From Bacteroidota bacterium (GTDB lineage: Bacteria; Bacteroidota; Bacteroidia; Bacteroidales; GCA-2748055): a stretch of DNA of 36,570 nt. A program made the position numbers and the translations under genes. Positions 33,092 to 36,570 of this stretch are shown in pieces (within the stretch, counting starts at the first letter, position 1; every line of letters starts with the position of its first letter). The notes under the pieces were generated by a model, which saw only the letters and a list, made by a program, of their open reading frames with translations, did no database searches and was not told the origin of the DNA. The DNA lies in NCBI GenBank assembly GCA_020047715.1, contig JAIFNN010000136.1:1-36570 (forward strand), given 5' to 3'.

Positions 33092-34792
33092 ATGGCTACG
33101 AATAACGGGGAATCCCCCGAAGAAAAAAAAATACAGAACTTTCTTGAACAACTGGTAGAAGAGGATGTAAAGGCCGGTAAAAATTCCGGAAAGGTTCATA
33201 CCCGTTTCCCGCCCGAACCCAATGGCTACCTGCATATCGGTCATGCAAAAGCCATCTGTATCGACTTTGGTATGGCAAGAGATTTCGGGGGAAAAACAAA
33301 TCTCCGTTTCGACGACACCAATCCCACGAAAGAAGAAACCGAATATGTCGACTCCATCAAGGAAGACATCCGCTGGCTCGGATTCGACTGGGAAGGCCGC
33401 GAATTTTTCGCATCCGACTATTTCGAGCATCTCTACCAGTGGGCCATTCAGATTATTAAAGCGGGAAATGCTTATATTGACGATCAGAGCAGCGAGCTAA
33501 TTGCCGACCAGAAGGGCTCGCCTACAGTTCCCGGCAAGGAAAGTCCGTATAGAAAACGCTCGGTTGCAGAAAATCTGGATCTTTTTGAAAGAATGAGAAA
33601 GGGTGAGTTTGAGGAAGGATCAAAAGTCCTTCGAGCCAAAATCGACATGGCATCTCCCAATATGCACCTCCGCGATCCATTGATGTACCGCATTCTCAAG
33701 AAACCCCATCACAGAACCGGCGATGCATGGTGCATTTATCCCATGTACGACTACGCCCATGGCCAGTCGGACTATATCGAGGGAATTACACACTCGCTCT
33801 GCACTTTGGAATTTGAAGTACACCGACCCTTATATAACTGGTTTCTCGATCAGGTTTATGAAGAGGGTAAAGCCAGACCACGCCAGATCGAATTTGCCAG
33901 GCTTAACCTGAGCTACACCATTATGAGCAAGCGGAAATTGCTGGAGCTTGTTCAAAACAAACATGTTTCCGGATGGGATGATCCCCGTATGCCAACCCTT
34001 TCGGGGATGCGCCGCAGAGGCTATACACCCGCTTCGATACGCAAATTTGTTGATACCATAGGCGTAACAAAAACCGATGGCGTAAGCGATGTGTTGCTTC
34101 TGGAACACAGCGTTCGTGAAGACCTTAACCACATTGCTCCACGTGTGATGGCTGTGCTGAACCCCCTGAAAATGATCATAACCAATTACGAAGAGGGAAA
34201 GACCGAGGAGCTGGAAACACAGAACAATCCTGAGGACGAGAGTGCAGGCAACAGGATGATCCCTTTCAGCAGGGAGATTTATATCGAGCAGGACGATTTT
34301 ATGATCGATCCCCCGGGAAAATTCTTCAGACTTGCTCCGGGAAAAGAAGTGCGGTTAAAATCTGCATTTATTGTTCGCTGCGACAGCCACAAGCTGAATG
34401 CCTCAACAGGCGTTGTTGAAGAAATCTATTGCACCTACTTCCCCGAAACCCGCAGCGGAGGTGCAGAAGCCAATCGAAAAGTAAAAGGAACCCTCCACTG
34501 GGTGTCGGTTCCCCATGCGCTGAAGGCCGAGGTGAGACTTTACGACCGTTTGTTCAGCGATGCCGAGCCCGACGGACACAAAGACAAGGATTTCAAGGAA
34601 TTTCTGAATCCCGATTCCCTGAAAATATCAGAATGCTTTGTTGAACCCGGCCTTGCAAATGGCAAAGCACTGGACCATTTCCAGTTCCAGAGAGTTGGAT
34701 ATTTTAATGTCGACCCTGATTCAAAACCAGGGAAGCTTGTTTTTAACAGGACTGTGGCGTTGAAGGATAGCTGGACAAAGGCTTCAATTTGA
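33092..34792 (+). CDS. glnS: glutamine--tRNA ligase
   Basis: A 566-residue class I aminoacyl-tRNA synthetase. The ATP-binding HIGH motif is at 48-51 ([16 protein letters not shown]) and the KMSKS-like motif is IMSKRK at 277-282. [16 protein letters not shown] and [12 protein letters not shown] are GlnRS features that separate it from GluRS. The C-terminal ~220 residues are the two beta-barrels that read the anticodon. Charging glutamine directly means the organism need not use the GatCAB route for tRNA-Gln. It has its own promoter. A tRNA-Gln gene is found 1.7 kb further on the same strand. Confidence 0.96.
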   Translation: MATNNGESPEEKKIQNFLEQLVEEDVKAGKNSGKVHTRFPPEPNGYLHIGHAKAICIDFGMARDFGGKTNLRFDDTNPTKEETEYVDSIKEDIRWLGFDWEGREFFASDYFEHLYQWAIQIIKAGNAYIDDQSSELIADQKGSPTVPGKESPYRKRSVAENLDLFERMRKGEFEEGSKVLRAKIDMASPNMHLRDPLMYRILKKPHHRTGDAWCIYPMYDYAHGQSDYIEGITHSLCTLEFEVHRPLYNWFLDQVYEEGKARPRQIEFARLNLSYTIMSKRKLLELVQNKHVSGWDDPRMPTLSGMRRRGYTPASIRKFVDTIGVTKTDGVSDVLLLEHSVREDLNHIAPRVMAVLNPLKMIITNYEEGKTEELETQNNPEDESAGNRMIPFSREIYIEQDDFMIDPPGKFFRLAPGKEVRLKSAFIVRCDSHKLNASTGVVEEIYCTYFPETRSGGAEANRKVKGTLHWVSVPHALKAEVRLYDRLFSDAEPDGHKDKDFKEFLNPDSLKISECFVEPGLANGKALDHFQFQRVGYFNVDPDSKPGKLVFNRTVALKDSWTKASI

Positions 34793-34793
34793 G

Positions 34794-34850
34794 AATTAGA
34801 GAATTAGAGAATTAGAGAATGGGGCAATTTGGTAATTTGAAAATTGGGGA
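34794..34850. repeat. GAGAATTA repeat in the glnS/TPR gap
   Basis: Three to four copies of GAGAATTA (34793-34820) followed by a related stretch (GGGGCAATTTGGTAATTTGAAAATTGGGG). It sits between the convergent glnS and TPR genes, filling nearly the whole 65-base gap. Confidence 0.7.
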
Positions 34851-34857
34851 AATGAGC

Positions 34858-36177
34858 TTATTTGCATAATTTCTGAATAGCGTCTGCGGCATCAGGATCG
34901 CCTAGTTCAAGAGCTTTTGCAAAGTCTGAGCATCCATTATCGGCTTGCGCTGCCTTATTTTTTGCCAATCCACGGTTATAATAAGCCGCAGCGTATTTCG
35001 GCAGGTAGCCAATACATTTGGTGAAATCTGCAATGGCATTTGCATAATCCATCAGGCTAAGCTTTGCTGTTCCCCGGTTATAATATGCAACCGCATAAGC
35101 CGGATTAAACTGAATGGCTTTGTTAAAGTCGTCAATGGCTTCCTTGTTTTTTCTGAGCTTCACTTTTGTGTTTCCCCTGAAATAAAAAGCCTCAGCATTT
35201 TGAGGATTAAACGCTAATGCTTCGGTGAGGTCGGCAATTGACCCAGCCAAATCGTCCGACTGCAGTTTAGCCACTCCCCTGTTAAAATAAACAATTTCAT
35301 AATCCGGATTTATCTCCAGGGCTTTGTCGAAATCGGCAATAGCTCCCCCGATATCCTGAAATCCAAGTTTTGCAGTTCCCCGGTTGCAATAAGCTTCCGC
35401 AAAGTCAGAATTGAGTTCGATGGCTTTATTGTAGTCGGCCAAAGCGCCAATTGAATCCGAAAGAAAACTCTTCGAGTCGCCTCTGCTTTTATAGGCTTCG
35501 GCGAAGTTCGCGTTAATCTCCACTGCTTTTGAAAAATCGGCAATAGCACCCTTATCGTCGGAAGTGTTGACTTTAGCTACTCCCCTGTAATAATAGGCCA
35601 TTGCATTGGCAGGATCGAATTCCAGGGCTTTGGAGAAATCGTCGATAGCTCCTTTATCGTCCATGAGGTAGGACCGTACAACTCCCCGGTTATAATAAGC
35701 CAGACCATTGGAAGGATTGAGTTCTATTGCTTTGGTGAAATCCGCAGCAGCACCCTTGTCGTCCGAAAGATTGGATTTTGCAACACCCCTGTAGTAGAAT
35801 GCCTCAGCATAATTTGGATTTATTTCGAGGGATTTTGAATAATCGGCAATGGATTCATTTACCGCACCCATTTTGGCCCTGGCATTTCCGCGGTAGCAAT
35901 AAGCATCAGCAAAATCGGGCTTCAGCTCGATAGCTTTGCTGTAATCGTCAATGGCGCCAGTAAAATCCTGAATGGTAAGTTTGGCGCTTCCCCTGTTTGA
36001 ATAAGCAATGTAATACTTTGGATCGAGTTCAATGGCTTTGCTGTAATCGGCAATGGCACCCTGATAATCGTTTTTGTTGTATTTGGCAATTCCTTTGTCG
36101 TTGAATGATTTGGCAGTTTGTGCGTAGCTGTTGCTGATTAGCAAAATGCTGACAAGAATCAGAATACTTTTTTTCAT
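34858..36177 (-). CDS. secreted TPR protein with twelve repeats
   Basis: A 439-residue protein with a signal peptide (ILILVSILLISNSYAQ, cleavage near 20) followed by twelve near-perfect 34-residue TPR units, each close to A-x-AYYNRG-x-AK-x(6)-GAIADFSKAIELNP, and a short tail ending LCK. It is likely periplasmic and forms a long right-handed superhelix for protein binding. The cysteine-bearing lipobox is absent, so it is not a lipoprotein. The regular repeats at DNA level (102-base period) make the gene prone to unequal recombination. No enzymatic domain. Partners are unknown. Confidence 0.9.
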   Translation of the reverse strand: MKKSILILVSILLISNSYAQTAKSFNDKGIAKYNKNDYQGAIADYSKAIELDPKYYIAYSNRGSAKLTIQDFTGAIDDYSKAIELKPDFADAYCYRGNARAKMGAVNESIADYSKSLEINPNYAEAFYYRGVAKSNLSDDKGAAADFTKAIELNPSNGLAYYNRGVVRSYLMDDKGAIDDFSKALEFDPANAMAYYYRGVAKVNTSDDKGAIADFSKAVEINANFAEAYKSRGDSKSFLSDSIGALADYNKAIELNSDFAEAYCNRGTAKLGFQDIGGAIADFDKALEINPDYEIVYFNRGVAKLQSDDLAGSIADLTEALAFNPQNAEAFYFRGNTKVKLRKNKEAIDDFNKAIQFNPAYAVAYYNRGTAKLSLMDYANAIADFTKCIGYLPKYAAAYYNRGLAKNKAAQADNGCSDFAKALELGDPDAADAIQKLCK

Positions 36178-36310
36178 CTAAACGGATATAGTTATAAAGG
36201 TGAATAATCGATATTTTGCTTTTTCCCCGGCTAACAAAAGATTTTTTTCAGGTTAAAATTTCATTTTTCAAAGTTAATGTTAAAAATGAGACTCGCCGAC
36301 TAAAAAAGAA

Positions 36311-36408
36311 TTCGTTACCCCGTCACTTCGTTACTCCGTCACCCCTTCGGCAAGCTCAGGGCAGCGCCCGTTACCTCGTTACCCCGTTACCCCGTCACCC
36401 CGTTACCT
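36311..36408. repeat. GTTACCCC/GTCACCCC repeat array, second copy
   Basis: A block of CGTTACCC/CGTCACCC units broken by the core CACCCCTTCGGCAAGCTCA (36340-36358) and then GCGCCCGTTAC. The core and its flank match the array at 1612-1734 over about 36 bases in the same orientation. It lies between the TPR gene and the tRNA; the rest of 36178-36495 is AT-rich with no gene. Confidence 0.8.
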
Positions 36409-36476
36409 TTTCAATAACCCTCTATTCCGACAAATAAAATAAAATCCAAAATATTTCCGTAAACACAAAAAATTAC

Positions 36477-36484
36477 TACTTTTG
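36477..36484 (+). promoter_or_regulatory. -7 box for tRNA-Gln
   Basis: TACTTTTG at 36477-36484 matches TAnnTTTG, 11 bases ahead of the tRNA 5' end. No TTG is seen at the -33 position. Confidence 0.5.
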
Positions 36485-36495
36485 CCGTCCCAAAC

Positions 36496-36568
36496 TGTCC
36501 TGTGGTGTAATTGGCAACACGTCTGATTCTGGATCAGAAGAGTTCAGGTTCGAGACCTGACAGGACAA
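36496..36568 (+). tRNA. tRNA-Gln (anticodon CTG)
   Basis: A complete 73-nt cloverleaf. The acceptor stem is TGTCCTG (36496-36502) with CAGGACA (36561-36567), discriminator A at 36568. The D-arm is GTGT/ACAC. The anticodon stem is TCTGA/TCAGA with loop TTCTGGA, giving anticodon CTG, which reads CAG (glutamine). The T-arm is TCAGG-TTCGAGA-CCTGA. The U1-A72 end pair is typical of glutamine tRNAs. CCA is not encoded in the bases left in the window (CA follows the discriminator). Confidence 0.95.
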
Positions 36569-36570
36569 CA

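Overview
The window is 36.6 kb of a Bacteroidota chromosome, most likely a Bacteroidales or Marinilabiliales-type lineage. The sequence evidence is a Por secretion (T9SS) type A C-terminal sorting domain, a SusC/CirA-type TonB-dependent receptor next to a surface-type lipoprotein, DUF4294, several promoters with the Bacteroidota -33 TTG / -7 TAnnTTTG pattern, and futalosine-pathway menaquinone synthesis (MqnE). The lineage placement is inference; phylum level is well supported.

Layout. 1-856 is gene-poor and holds a decayed group II intron 3' end. 857-1357 (minus) is a DUF4160/DUF2442 pair in which the usual DUF4160 start codon is changed. 1798-7293 (plus) carries a membrane glycosyltransferase with a TPR tail, an FAD-dependent oxidoreductase and mqnE. 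7357-12195 (plus) is an envelope/translation cluster: three-PASTA membrane protein, T9SS cargo protein, RluD-type pseudouridine synthase and D-Ala-D-Ala ligase. 12222-15846 (minus) is a complete three-subunit biotin-dependent acyl-CoA (probably propionyl-CoA) carboxylase operon. 16369-22739 (minus) holds a short SSB with a strong terminator, an ECF sigma factor with an overlapping TPR-bearing anti-sigma-like protein, glycine decarboxylase, an MBL-fold hydrolase and protein isoaspartate methyltransferase. 22866-25332 (plus) holds a degenerate Gfo/Idh-like protein and a polyprenyl-phosphate sugar transferase. 25338-27498 holds thpR, elbB and a DUF4294 protein. 27917-32060 (plus) is a beta-helix lipoprotein followed, across an internal terminator, by a TonB-dependent receptor whose last ~90 residues are cut off by a frameshift in a C run. 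32189-34792 (plus) is an iron-sulfur pair (Fer4_19-CDGSH fusion plus stand-alone CDGSH) and glutaminyl-tRNA synthetase. 34858-36177 (minus) is a secreted 12-repeat TPR protein, and the window ends with tRNA-Gln(CTG).

Most genes are housekeeping, with conserved order. The least explained structure is in the intergenic DNA: four repeat arrays with unrelated units (GTTACCCC-like, ACTCACTACT-like, AAATTCT-like and GAGAATTA-like) sit only between genes, and the first occurs at both ends of the window around a shared ~36-nt core. The most interesting protein-level items are the lipoprotein/receptor unit with its internal attenuator and frameshift, the Gfo/Idh homologue lacking the EKP lysine, the tripartite glycosyltransferase, and the tandem CDGSH proteins. 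I see no phage, CRISPR array or clearly new defence system.
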